This document shows, one piece after another, positions 13,580 to 24,439 of a DNA stretch of 64,000 nt (position 1 is the first letter of the stretch; each line of letters begins with the position of its first letter). The DNA lies in assembly GCF_051014445.1 (NCBI RefSeq), contig NW_027488368.1, positions 3,348,001-3,412,000 on the forward strand, written 5' to 3'. The position numbers and the translations under genes were made by a program. Source of the stretch: Colletes latitarsis. Its lineage: Eukaryota; Arthropoda; Insecta; Hymenoptera; Colletidae. The notes beneath the pieces are model-generated. The model was given only the letters and a program-made list of their open reading frames with translations. It was not told where the DNA came from and made no database searches.

Positions 13580-13951
13580 TAAACCCGTAATTAGCCGTTA
13601 ATCCGCTTTGTTTTCAATATACGCGACCGACCAGAACATTTTAGGTCGACGCGTCCGCGACTCGAAACAGAAGGCAGCAGAAAAACTCTCGCTCCTTGAG
13701 TTTTTCTGTAAGTCACGCGAGCAGTACAGTAACGTTCGATTTCGAACTTTTCGGTTAAACGCTCGACCATAGAGAAGGTGCGATAATTACATGTTAGAAA
13801 AAGACGGACGAGAGCCACGGCGACAGCGCCGCGCGTCGGAGGATTCCCCCTCTCTTACGCGTACTTTTCGGCAGCTCGTGCTCGTCCGTCACTTGCAAAC
13901 GAGAGCCTGCCAAGCGCGAATCGATAAACGATCACGCTTTACCTAATTTAA

Positions 13952-14044
13952 AATATTCCGAATTGCTTCGAGTTATTCGAGCATTCGTTGAAATTCAACA
14001 GGCCCTCACAATATTCGAATTGCTTCGAGTTATTCGAGCATTCG
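13952..14044. repeat. Internal direct repeat within the LTR (~35 bp, two copies)
   Basis: Two near-identical segments at 13,952-13,987 and 14,010-14,044 share GAATTGCTTCGAGTTATTCG followed by AGCATTCG. The first has one extra C near its start. Between them is a short inverted repeat, GTTGAAATTCAAC. Part of the motif (TTCGAGTTATTCGA) recurs in the hairpin at 14,112-14,138. Such repeats in LTR U3 regions often hold regulatory sites. Here that is only inference. Confidence 0.8.
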
Positions 14045-14111
14045 AAAAAATTACGAAAAAAAAGGCATAAAGAAAATTCTCGGGTTCTAGCGGTTGATTC
14101 CCACGCGACGT

Positions 14112-14138
14112 TGAAAGTTCGAGTTATTCGAACTTTCA
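14112..14138. other. Perfect hairpin in the LTR (11-bp arms, 5-nt loop)
   Basis: TGAAAGTTCGA is followed by the loop GTTAT and then TCGAACTTTCA, the exact reverse complement. The loop and its closing bases share TTCGAGTTATTCGA with the two upstream direct repeats, where the arms are shorter. This could be a regulatory RNA or DNA structure of the element. It is not followed by a T run, so a bacterial-type terminator reading is unsuitable. Confidence 0.75.
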
Positions 14139-15048
14139 CAAAGCGGGCAACCGACGTATAGCCGCAGCTTTACGGGATTAGCTTGCGTAAGCAAACTGCC
14201 CCCAGTAAACTGCGTGTAATTCCGGTTGTCGAATCAAACCAGTTAATCGATTCGGTCGTGAGTACGACCCGATTAAAGACTGCGGGAAACTCTTTGGTAT
14301 CATCGAGTTCCCGAATTTTCCGCGTATCGCTGCAAACAGCGGTCGTGCGAGAGGTATCGAGATTAAGACTCGATCCTCCCTTGATTCAATCGAACGGTCT
14401 TACAACCACCTAAAGGAGCCTTATTGGCGTAAATACCTTGGGTGGACATGCCGCCTTCCAGTCGGAGCGTGGGACGAGTTATTCTAAGCCCAGCTTCCGG
14501 CGAATGCCAGAGCGTTGTTCTCTGATCGCCAGTCTTGTACGGTCACTGCGCGTAGAACGCGACTCACAAGGCGTCGTGGTGCCAGTCTCAATAGTAAGAC
14601 GTCCTATACGCCATTGAAAGACTGCACCGCATCGTGTTCCGTACACACGCATACGAAGACGGTAAGGGGCCGAGGACCGGGTGACGGTTGGAGCCTTACA
14701 ACCTCCCTCTAGGCAGCCTCTCCTGCGACAATCAAGTGTTGCAGTCGAACAGAAAACCGAGAGGAAATTCCCTAATTGGAAGAAAGCGAGCGATTCCCGG
14801 TTTAAAGGGAACGCTCACACACGTACAGTCCACTAGCTTAGCTGCGTATCGCGGCGGCAGAGATTCCCGCTCCTAGGTGCGACAAGCACCGACCAGGAGC
14901 GTACCAAAGAGAGAAAGACAAGCGACGTGACTCACGTCGACAGGTATTTAACGCCTAGTCGTATCTCTTTCTGTTTCAGGGTAACAACACGGGCCGCAAC
15001 ACAGATCGTCTGGCAGACGGCCGATTGTCAAAAAACCTACACCGACCA

Positions 15049-15054
15049 AATAAA
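15049..15054 (+). promoter_or_regulatory. Possible poly(A) signal AATAAA on the forward strand of the LTR
   Basis: AATAAA lies about 270 bp before the right end of the LTR. It would mark the R region if the element is transcribed on the + strand. TATTTAA at 14,945-14,951 and a pyrimidine tract ending TTTCAG at 14,974-14,979 lie upstream but are not convincing as a promoter. Confidence 0.25.
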
Positions 15055-15157
15055 CGGCTCGGCCGCATAAGGCGATCCGGCGAAAACAAAATTATAATTG
15101 TCTCGCTTATTCTCCGTCTGTTCCTTCCCTCGAGATCCGGACCCCCGTTAGGCGAGG

Positions 15158-15183
15158 TATTTTCAAACCTCCTCCCCCTAACA
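15158..15183. repeat. Internal copy of the LTR right terminus (26 bp)
   Basis: The 26 bases ending in CCTCCTCCCCCTAACA at 15,158-15,183 are identical to the last 26 bases of the element at 15,298-15,323, 140 bp apart. Copies of an LTR edge inside an LTR can come from a tandem duplication of the terminal segment. Both copies end in AACA, so 15,183 could mark an older LTR boundary. Confidence 0.85.
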
Positions 15184-15297
15184 TAAGGTCCTTCGAGCCG
15201 GATCGAAACGAGGCTGATTGGAACGGGAAAAGAGTGAACACTCTTGTGCGTGAAGGTTTACCACGACAGAGTTTAATTCGAGTTGATTGCCCCTCGA

Positions 15298-15323
15298 TAT
15301 TTTCAAACCTCCTCCCCCTAACA
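15298..15323. repeat. Right terminus of the LTR, second copy of the 26-bp repeat
   Basis: This is identical to 15,158-15,183. It abuts the right CGCAT target-site copy, so this is the copy used as the actual end. On the - strand it begins TGTTAGGGGGAGGAGG, a purine-rich start. Confidence 0.85.
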
Positions 15324-15328
15324 CGCAT
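15324..15328. repeat. Target-site duplication, right copy (CGCAT)
   Basis: This is the second copy of the 5-bp duplication. From here the satellite continues in the same phase in which it was broken at 13,549. Confidence 0.9.
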
Positions 15329-15449
15329 ATTTCTCATACTTCATGGCTAGATCCTGGGCTATTTCTGGATTGTATCACGTAGTAATGTGGTACCACGCTG
15401 AAACATTCAATTAAACCTGGTCTTGATAAATATTATAGAGGATAACGCA

Positions 15450-15985
15450 AGTTAGGTCTGGGATAGGTCTGGGATTTGCCCTCATCAGACTCATACTTAC
15501 GCACACTTCACATACTCGTTGAACAGATCCTGGGTTATTTTCTGGTTTGGATCACATAGTAATGTGGTACCAAACTGAAACAGTCGATTAAACCAGGTTT
15601 CGATCAATATTTTTGAGGATAACGCATGTTAGGTCTAGGTTAGGCCTGGGATTTTCACTCATCAAACTCATACTTTCGCATTCTTCACATACTTGTTGAA
15701 CGGATCCTGGGTTTTTTCTGGTTTGCATCACGTAGTAATGTGGGACCACACTGAAACAGTCAATTAAACCTGGTTTCGATCAATATTTTAGAGGATAACG
15801 CAAGTTAGGTCTGGGATAGGTCTGGGATTTGCCCTCATCAGGCTCATATTTTCACGTTTTTCACATACTTGTTGAACAGATCCTGGGTTTTTTCTGGTTT
15901 GGATCACGTAGTAGTGTGGTACCACACAGAAACAGTCCATTAAACCTGGTTGCGATCAATATTTTAGAGGATAACGCATGTTAGG
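15450..15985. repeat. Duplicated block L4, copy 3 (partial)
   Basis: Its first three monomers match 10,320 onward and 12,434 onward, including CACATAGTAATG, TCATCAAACTCATAC and GTGGTACCACACAGAAAC. It lies 3,013 bp after copy 2, or 1,234 bp (7 monomers plus 2) once the LTR and one CGCAT are removed. Confidence 0.8.
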
Positions 15986-16461
15986 TCTAGGTTAGGTCTG
16001 GGATTTGCCCTCATCAGGCTCATACTTTCGCATATTTCTCATACTTCATGGCTAGATCCTGGGCTATTTTTGGATTGTATCACGTAGTAATGTGGTACCA
16101 CGCTGAAACATTCAATTAAACCTGGTCTTGATAAATATTTTAGAGGATAACGTATGTTAGGACTGGGTTACGTTTAGGATTTGCCCTCATCAGGCTAATA
16201 CTTTCGCGTTTTTCACATACTTGTTGAACTGATCCTGGGTTTTTTCTGGTTTGGATCACGTAGTAATGTGGTTCCACACTGAAACAGTCGATTAAACCAG
16301 GTTTCGATCAATATTTTTGAGGATAACGCATGTTAGGTATAGGTTAGGCCTGGGATTTTCACTCATCAGACTCATACTTTCGCATTCTTCACATACTTGT
16401 TGAACGGATCCTGCGTTTTTTCTGGTTTGGATCACGTAGTAATGTGGGACCACATTGAAAC

Positions 16462-18585
16462 AGTCAATTAAACCTGGTTTCGACCAATATTTTAGAGCAT
16501 AATTCATGTTAGGTCTAGGTTAGGTCTGGGATTTGCTCTCATCAGGCTCATTCTTTCGCATATTTCTCATACTTGATGGCTAGATCCTGGGCTTTTTCTG
16601 GATTGCATCACGTAGTAATGAAGTACAACACTGAAACAGTCAATTAAACCTGGTTTCCATCAATACTTTAGGGGACAACGCAAGTTAGGTCTGGGATAGG
16701 TCTGGGATTTGCCCTCATCAGGCTCATACTTTCGCGTTTTTCACATACTTGTTGAACAGATCCTGGGTTTTTTCTGGTTTGGATCCCGTAGTAGTGTTGT
16801 ACCATACTGAAACAGTCCATTAAACCTGGTTTCGCTCAATATTTTAGAGGATAACGCATGTTAGGTCTAGGGCAGGCCTGGGATTTTCACTCATCGCACT
16901 CATACTTTCGCATTCTTCACATACTTGTTGCACGGATCCTGGGTTTTTTCTGGTTTGGATCACGTAGTAATGTGGTACCACACTAAAACTGTCAATTAAA
17001 CCTGGTCTTGATAAATATATTAGAGGATAACGCATGTTAGGTCTGGGATAGGTCTGGGATTTGCCCTCATGAGACTCATACTTTCGCACACTTCACATAC
17101 TCGTTGAACAGATCCTGGGTTATTTTCTGGTTTGGATCACATAGTAATGTGGTACCACACTGAAACAGTCGATTAAATCTGGTTTCGCTCAATATTTTAG
17201 AGGATAACGCATGTTAGGTCTAGGTCAGGCCTGGGATTTTCACTCATCGCACTCATACTTTCGCATTCTTCACATACTTCTTGAACGGATCCTGGGTTTT
17301 TTGTGGTTTGGATCACGTAGTAATGTGGTACCACACTGAAACATTCAATTAAACCTGGTCTTGATAAATATTTTAGAGGATAACACATGTTAGGTCTGGG
17401 TTAGGTCTAGGATTTGCCCTCATCAGGCTCATACTTTCGCATATTTCTCATACTTCATGGCTAGATCCTTGGCTATTTCTGGATTGGATCACGTAGTTAA
17501 GTGGTACCACACTGAAACAGTCGATTAAACCAGGTTTCGATCAATATTTTTGAGGATAACGCATGTTAGGTCTAGGTTAGGCCTGGGATTTTCACTCATC
17601 AGACTCATACTTTCGCACACTTCACATACTCGTTGAACAGATCCTGGGTTATTTTCTGGTTTGGATCACATAGTAATGTGGTACCACACTGAAACAGTCG
17701 ATTAAACCTGGTGTCGCTCAATATTTTAGAGGATAACGCAAGTTAGGTCTGGGATAGGTCTAGGATTTGCCCTCATCAGGCTCTTACTATCGCATATTTC
17801 TCATACTTCATGGCTAGATCCTGGGCTATTTCTGGATTGGATCACGTAGTAAAGTGGTACCACACTGAAACATTCAATGAAACCTGTTTTGGATAAATAT
17901 TTTAGAGGAAAACGCATCTTAGGTCTGGGTTAGGTCTGGGATTTTCACTCATCGCACTCATACTTTCGCATTGTTCACATACTTGTTGAACGGATCCTGG
18001 GTTTTTTCTGGTTTGGATCACGTACTAATGTGGGACCACACTGAAACATTCAATTAAACCTGGTCTTGATAAATATTTTAGAGGATAACACATGTTAGGT
18101 CTGGGTTAGGTCTAGGATTTGCCCTCATCAGGCTCATACTTTCGCACACTTCACATACTTGTTGAACGGATCCTGGGTTTTTTCTGGTTTGGATCACGTA
18201 GTAGTGTGGTACCACACTGAAACAGTCCATCAAACCTGGTCTTGATAAATATTTTAGAGGATAACGCATGTTAGGTCTGGGATAGGTCTGGGATTTGCCC
18301 TCATCAGGCATATTTCATCATACTTTCGCACACTTCACATACTCGTTGAACAGATCCAGCGTTATTTTCTGGTTTGGATCACATAGTTATGTGGTACCAC
18401 ACTGAAACATTCCATTAAACCTGGTTTGGATCAATATTTTAGAGGATAACACATGTTAGGTCTAGGTTAGGTCTGGGATTTGCCCTCATCTGACTCATAC
18501 TTTCGCACACTTCACATACTCTTTGAACAGATCCTGGGTTATTTTCTGGTTTGGATCACATAGTAATGTGGTACCACACTGAAAC
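16462..18585. repeat. Recent 2,124-bp tandem duplication (12 monomers), copy 1
   Basis: The segment is followed directly by a near-identical copy at 18,586-20,709. The unit is 12 monomers (2,112 bp) plus 12 bp. The 12 bp are accounted for by four GGGTTATTTTC or CGTTATTTTC one-base insertions and an 8-bp insertion in GGCATATTTCATCATAC. I found only a few differences over the whole unit, for example TTTTTTGTGG (about 17,306) against TTTTTTCTGG, GGTGTCGCTC against GGTATCGCTC, and CCATCAAACC against CCATTAAACC. Limits are approximate to about 20 bp. Confidence 0.92.
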
Positions 18586-20709
18586 AGTCGATTAAACCTG
18601 GTTTCGACCAATATTTTAGAGCATAATTCATGTTAGGTCTAGGTTAGGTCTGGGATTTGCTCTCATCAGGCTCATTCTTTCGCATATTTCTCATACTTGA
18701 TGGCTAGATCCTGGGCTTTTTCTGGATTGCATCACGTAGTAATGAAGTACAACACTGAAACAGTCAATTAAACCTGGTTTCCATCAATACTTTAGGGGAC
18801 AACGCAAGTTAGGTCTGGGATAGGTCTGGGATTTGCCCTCATCAGGCTCATACTTTCGCGTTTTTCACATACTTGTTGAACAGATCCTGGGTTTTTTCTG
18901 GTTTGGATCCCGTAGTAGTGTTGTACCATACTGAAACAGTCCATTAAACCTGGTTTCGCTCAATATTTTAGAGGATAACGCATGTTAGGTCTAGGGCAGG
19001 CCTGGGATTTTCACTCATCGCACTCATACTTTCGCATTCTTCACATACTTGTTGCACGGATCCTGGGTTTTTTCTGGTTTGGATCACGTAGTAATGTGGT
19101 ACCACACTAAAACTGTCAATTAAACCTGGTCTTGATAAATATATTAGAGGATAACGCATGTTAGGTCTGGGATAGGTCTGGGATTTGCCCTCATGAGACT
19201 CATACTTTCGCACACTTCACATACTCGTTGAACAGATCCTGGGTTATTTTCTGGTTTGGATCACATAGTAATGTGGTACCACACTGAAACAGTCGATTAA
19301 ATCTGGTTTCGCTCAATATTTTAGAGGATAACGCATGTTAGGTCTAGGTCAGGCCTGGGATTTTCACTCATCGCACTCATACTTTCGCATTCTTCACATA
19401 CTTCTTGAACGGATCCTGGGTTTTTTCTGGTTTGGATCACGTAGTAATGTGGTACCACACTGAAACATTCAATTAAACCTGGTCTTGATAAATATTTTAG
19501 AGGATAACACATGTTAGGTCTGGGTTAGGTCTAGGATTTGCCCTCATCAGGCTCATACTTTCGCATATTTCTCATACTTCATGGCTAGATCCTTGGCTAT
19601 TTCTGGATTGGATCACGTAGTTAAGTGGTACCACACTGAAACAGTCGATTAAACCAGGTTTCGATCAATATTTTTGAGGATAACGCATGTTAGGTCTAGG
19701 TTAGGCCTGGGATTTTCACTCATCAGACTCATACTTTCGCACACTTCACATACTCGTTGAACAGATCCTGGGTTATTTTCTGGTTTGGATCACATAGTAA
19801 TGTGGTACCACACTGAAACAGTCGATTAAACCTGGTATCGCTCAATATTTTAGAGGATAACGCAAGTTAGGTCTGGGATAGGTCTAGGATTTGCCCTCAT
19901 CAGGCTCTTACTATCGCATATTTCTCATACTTCATGGCTAGATCCTGGGCTATTTCTGGATTGGATCACGTAGTAAAGTGGTACCACACTGAAACATTCA
20001 ATGAAACCTGTTTTGGATAAATATTTTAGAGGAAAACGCATCTTAGGTCTGGGTTAGGTCTGGGATTTTCACTCATCGCACTCATACTTTCGCATTGTTC
20101 ACATACTTGTTGAACGGATCCTGGGTTTTTTCTGGTTTGGATCACGTACTAATGTGGGACCACACTGAAACATTCAATTAAACCTGGTCTTGATAAATAT
20201 TTTAGAGGATAACACATGTTAGGTCTGGGTTAGGTCTAGGATTTGCCCTCATCAGGCTCATACTTTCGCACACTTCACATACTTGTTGAACGGATCCTGG
20301 GTTTTTTCTGGTTTGGATCACGTAGTAGTGTGGTACCACACTGAAACAGTCCATTAAACCTGGTCTTGATAAATATTTTAGAGGATAACGCATGTTAGGT
20401 CTGGGATAGGTCTGGGATTTGCCCTCATCAGGCATATTTCATCATACTTTCGCACACTTCACATACTCGTTGAACAGATCCAGCGTTATTTTCTGGTTTG
20501 GATCACATAGTTATGTGGTACCACACTGAAACATTCCATTAAACCTGGTTTGGATCAATATTTTAGAGGATAACACATGTTAGGTCTAGGTTAGGTCTGG
20601 GATTTGCCCTCATCTGACTCATACTTTCGCACACTTCACATACTCTTTGAACAGATCCTGGGTTATTTTCTGGTTTGGATCACATAGTAATGTGGTACCA
20701 CACTGAAAC
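18586..20709. repeat. Recent 2,124-bp tandem duplication, copy 2
   Basis: This is the direct downstream copy of 16,462-18,585. The junction is visible where the monomer near 18,590 switches to CGACCAATATTTTAGAGCAT, the same string that opens copy 1. After about 20,709 the sequence changes to CCAGGTTTCGGTCAAT. Confidence 0.92.
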
Positions 20710-20929
20710 AGTCGATTAAACCAGGTTTCGGTCAATATTTTAGAGGAAAACGCATGTTAGGTCTGGGTTAGGTCTAGGATTTGCCCTCGTCAGGCTCATA
20801 ATTTCGCATATTTCTCATACTTCATGGCTAGATCATGGGCTATTTCTGGATTGCATCACGTAGTAATGAAGTACAACACTGAAACAGTCAATTAAACCTG
20901 GTCTTGATCAATATTTTAGAGGATAACGC

Positions 20930-21467
20930 AAGTTAGGTCTGGGTTACGTCTAGGATTTGCCCTCATCAGGCTCATACTTTCGCATATTTCTCATACTTCA
21001 TGGCTAGATCCTGGGCTGTTTCTGTATTGTATCACGTAGTAATGTGGTACCACGCTGAAACAGTCAATTAAACCTGGTTTCGATCAATATTTTAGAGGAT
21101 AACGCAAGTTAGGTCTTGGTAAGGCCAAAGATTTTCACTGATCAGACTCATACATTCGCATTCTTCACATACTTGTTGAACGGATCCTGGGTTTTTTCTG
21201 GTTTGGATCACGTAGTAATGTGGTACCACACTGAAACATTCTATTAAACCTGGTCTTGATAAATATTTTAGAGGATAACGCATGTTAGGTCTGGGTTACG
21301 TCTAGGATTTGCCCTCATCAGGCTCATACTTTCGCATATTTCTCATACTTCATGGCTAGATCCTGGGCTGTTTCTGTATTGTATCACGTAGTAATGTGGT
21401 ACCACGCTGAAACAGTCAATTAAACCTGGTTTCGATCAATATTTTAGAGGATAACGCAAGTTAGGTC
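20930..21467. repeat. Dimer (352-bp) duplication in subfamily L
   Basis: GGGTTACGTCTAGG with the private variant TTTCTGTATTGTATCACG begins at 20,941 and again at 21,293, 352 bp apart. About 185 bp are shared almost exactly, separated by a different monomer. Confidence 0.8.
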
Positions 21468-24439
21468 TGGGATAGGTCTAGGATTTGCCCTCATCAGGCT
21501 CTTACTATCGCATATTTCTCATACTTCATGGCTAGATCCTGGGCTATTTCTGGATTGGATCACGTAGTGAAGTGGTACCACACTGAAACATTCAATGAAA
21601 CCTGTTTTGGATAAATATTTTAGAGGATAACGCATCTTAGGTCTGGGTTAGGTCTAAGATTTGACCTCATCAGGCTCGCAGTTTCGCGTTTTTCACCTAC
21701 GTGTTAAACAGATCCTGGGTTTTTTCTGGTTTGGATCACGTAGTAATGTGGTTCCACACTGAAACAGTCGATTAAACCTGGTTTCGATCAATATTTTAGA
21801 GGATAACGCAAGTTAGGTCTGGGATAGGTCTGGGATTTGCCCTCATCAGGCTCATACTTTCGCGTTTTTCACATACTAGTTGAACAGATCCTGGGTTTTT
21901 TCTGGTTTGGATCCCGTAGTAGTGTGGTACCACACTGAAACAGTCCATTAAACCTGGTTTCGATCAATATTTTAGAGGATAACACATGTTAGGTCTAGGT
22001 TAGGTCTGGGATTTGCCCTCATCTGACTCATACTTTCGCACACTTCACATACTCTTTGAACAGATCCTGGGTTATTTTCTGGTTTGGATCACATAGTAAT
22101 GTGGTACCACACTGAAACAGTCGATTAAACCAGGGTTCGATCAATATTTTAGAGGATAACGCTGGTTATGTCTGGGTTAGTTCTGGTATTTGCAATCATC
22201 AGGCTCATACTTTCGCGTTTTTCGCATACTTGTTGGGCAGATCCTGGGTTGTTTCTGGTTTGGATCACGTAGTAATGTGGTACCACACAGAAACAGTCAA
22301 TATGAGCTGCTTCCAATTAATAGTTTGGAGGATAACGCTAGTTACGTTAGGGTTAGTTCTGGTATTAGCAATCATCTGGCTCGTACTTTCGCATTTTTCG
22401 CATACTTGTTGGGCAGATCCTGGCCTTTCTCTGGCTTGGACCACGTAGTAATGCGGTACCACACTGAAACAGTCAATGAAAGCTGGTTCCGAATAGTATT
22501 TTAGAGGACAACGCTGGTTATGTATGAGATAGTTCTGGTATTTGCAATCATCTGGCTCATACTTTCGCGTTTTTCGCATACTTGTTGGGCAGATCCTGGG
22601 GGTTTTCTGGTTTGGATCACGTAGTAACGCGGTACCACACCGAAACAGTCAATTAATCCTGGTTGCGATTAATATTTTGGAGGATAACGCTGGTTATGTC
22701 TTTGTTAGTTCTGGTATTTGCTATCATCTGGGTTTTTTCTGGTTTGGATCACGTAGTAATGTGGTACCACACTGAAACAGTCAATAGAAGCTCCGATTAT
22801 TAGTTTGGAGGATAACGCTGGTTACGTTTGTGTTAGTTCTGGCACTTGCAATCATCTGGCTCATACTTTCGCGTTTTTCGCATACTTGTTGGCCGGATCG
22901 TGGCCTTTTTCTGGTTTGGATCACGTAGTAATGCGGTACCACACCGGAACAATCTATTAAAGCTGGATGCGATTAGTATTTTAGAGGATAACGCCGGTTA
23001 TGTCACGGTTAGGTCTGGGATTTGCCCTCATCTGGCTCGTACTTTCGCATTTCTCGCACAATAGTTGGCCAGATCCTGGGCTTTTCCTGGTTTGGATGAC
23101 GTAGTAATGCGGTACCACACCGAAACAATCAACTAAACCTGGTTGCGATTAATATATTGGAGGATAACGCCGGTTATGTCTGGGTTAGGTCTGGTATTTG
23201 CCCCCATCTGGCTCGTAATTTCGCATTATTCGCATACTTGTTGGCCAGATCCTGGACTTTTTCTGGCTTTGACAAAGCAGTAATGTGGTACCAAACTGAT
23301 ACAGTCAATTAAACCTGGTTCCGATTAATATTTTAGAGGATAACACCGGTTATGTCTGGGTTAGGTCTGGTATTTGCACTCATCAGGCTCGTACTTTCGC
23401 ATTTTTCGCATACTTGTTGGCCAGATCCTGGGCCTTTTCTGGTTTGGATCACGTAGTAATGCGGTACCACACCGAAACAGTCAATTAAAGCCGGAAGCGA
23501 TTAGTATTATAGAGGATAACGCCGGTTATGTCTGGGTAAGGTCTGGTATTTGCCCTCATCTGGCTCGTACTTTCGCGTTTTTCGCATACTTGTTGGCCAG
23601 ACTCTGGCCTTTTTCTGGTTTCGATCACGTAGTAATACGGTACCACACCGAAACAGTAAATTAAACCTGGTTGCGATTAATATTTTAGAGGATAGCGCCG
23701 GTTATGTCCCGGTGAGGTCTGGGATTTGCCCTCATCTGGCTCGTATTTTCGCATTTCCCGCATAATAGTTGGCCAGATCCTGGGCTTTCTCTGGTTTGGA
23801 TCAGGTAGTAATGTGGTACCACACTGAAACAGTCAATGAAAGCTGGTTCCGAATAGTATTTTAGAGGATAACGCTGGTTATGTCTGGGTTAGTTCCGGTA
23901 TTTGCAATTATCTGGCTCAATCTTTCGCGTTTTTCGCATACTTGTTGGGCAGATCCTGTGTTTTTCCTGGTTTGGATCACGTAGTAACGCGGTACCACAC
24001 CGAAGCAGTCAATTAATCCTGGTTGCGATTAATATTTTAGAGGTTAACGCCGGTTATGTCTCGGTTATGTGTGGGTTATGCCCTCATCTGTCTCGTACTT
24101 TCGCATTTTTCGCACACTTGTTGGCCAGATCCTGGGCTTTTTCTGGCTTGGATCACGTAGTAATGTGGTACCACACCGAAACAGTCAATCAAACCTGGTT
24201 GCGATTAATATTTTAGAGGATAACGCAGGTTTTGTCTGGGATAGGTCTGGTATTTGCCCTCATGTGGCACGTACTTTCGCATTTTTCGCATACTTGTTGG
24301 CCAGGTGCTGGCCTTTTTCCGGCTTGGGCCACGTAGAAATGTGGTACCACACCGCAACAGTCAGTAATACCTGGTTCCGATTAATATTTTAGAGGAAAAC
24401 GCCGGTTATGTCTGGGTTAGGTCTGGCATTTGCCCTCAT

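Larger units (their letters stand above)
13550..15323. mobile_element. Probable solo LTR of an LTR retrotransposon (1,774 bp), orientation unresolved
   Basis: This is the only sequence in the window without the 176-bp period. It begins TGTTTAAAGATC and ends CCCCCTAACA, giving the canonical TG...CA ends as a 4-bp inverted repeat TGTT/AACA. It is flanked by the 5-bp duplication CGCAT. Those three properties together are typical of LTR retrotransposons, for example the Gypsy or Bel-Pao superfamilies. I find no gag, protease, reverse transcriptase, RNase H or integrase frame, and its first and last few hundred bases do not match each other. It therefore looks like a single LTR left after recombination between two LTRs, rather than a full element with its own terminal repeats. 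It is visibly richer in CpG than the satellite. AATAAA occurs on the + strand at 15,049 and on the - strand at 13,574-13,579, so transcription direction stays open. A non-autonomous element with these ends is the main alternative. Confidence 0.82.
15324..22160. repeat. Satellite array, subfamily L (distal part)
   Basis: The same monomer family as 1-13,549 continues in the same orientation and phase. It contains the third copy of block L4, a recent 2,124-bp tandem duplication, and a dimer duplication near 20,930-21,467. The last monomer changes to subfamily R diagnostics between about 22,145 and 22,163. No genes were seen. Confidence 0.97.

Noticed and set aside
14945..14979. TATTTAA plus TTTCAG as promoter or 3' splice site in the LTR
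   Set aside because: Single short motifs in an element of unknown orientation. Not enough to call as features.
13550..15323. Insertion as ribosomal DNA, a tRNA-derived SINE or a DNA transposon
   Set aside because: No rRNA core motif or A/B-box pair was seen and there is no poly(A) tail or long terminal inverted repeat. TG...CA ends with a 5-bp duplication fit an LTR better.
13591..15337. Short open frames of 62-76 codons inside the LTR insertion
   Set aside because: None shows a recognisable retrotransposon or cellular domain. One crosses into the satellite and one simply translates the internal direct repeats. LTRs are normally non-coding.
624..21283. Open frames almost all on the - strand in the left part and mostly + in the right part, hinting at an inversion near 22 kb
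   Set aside because: The monomer itself runs in the same direction throughout (GATCC, GTAGTAATG, GGTACC, TTTTAGAGG in constant order). The strand bias comes from subfamily substitutions that remove stops in different frames.
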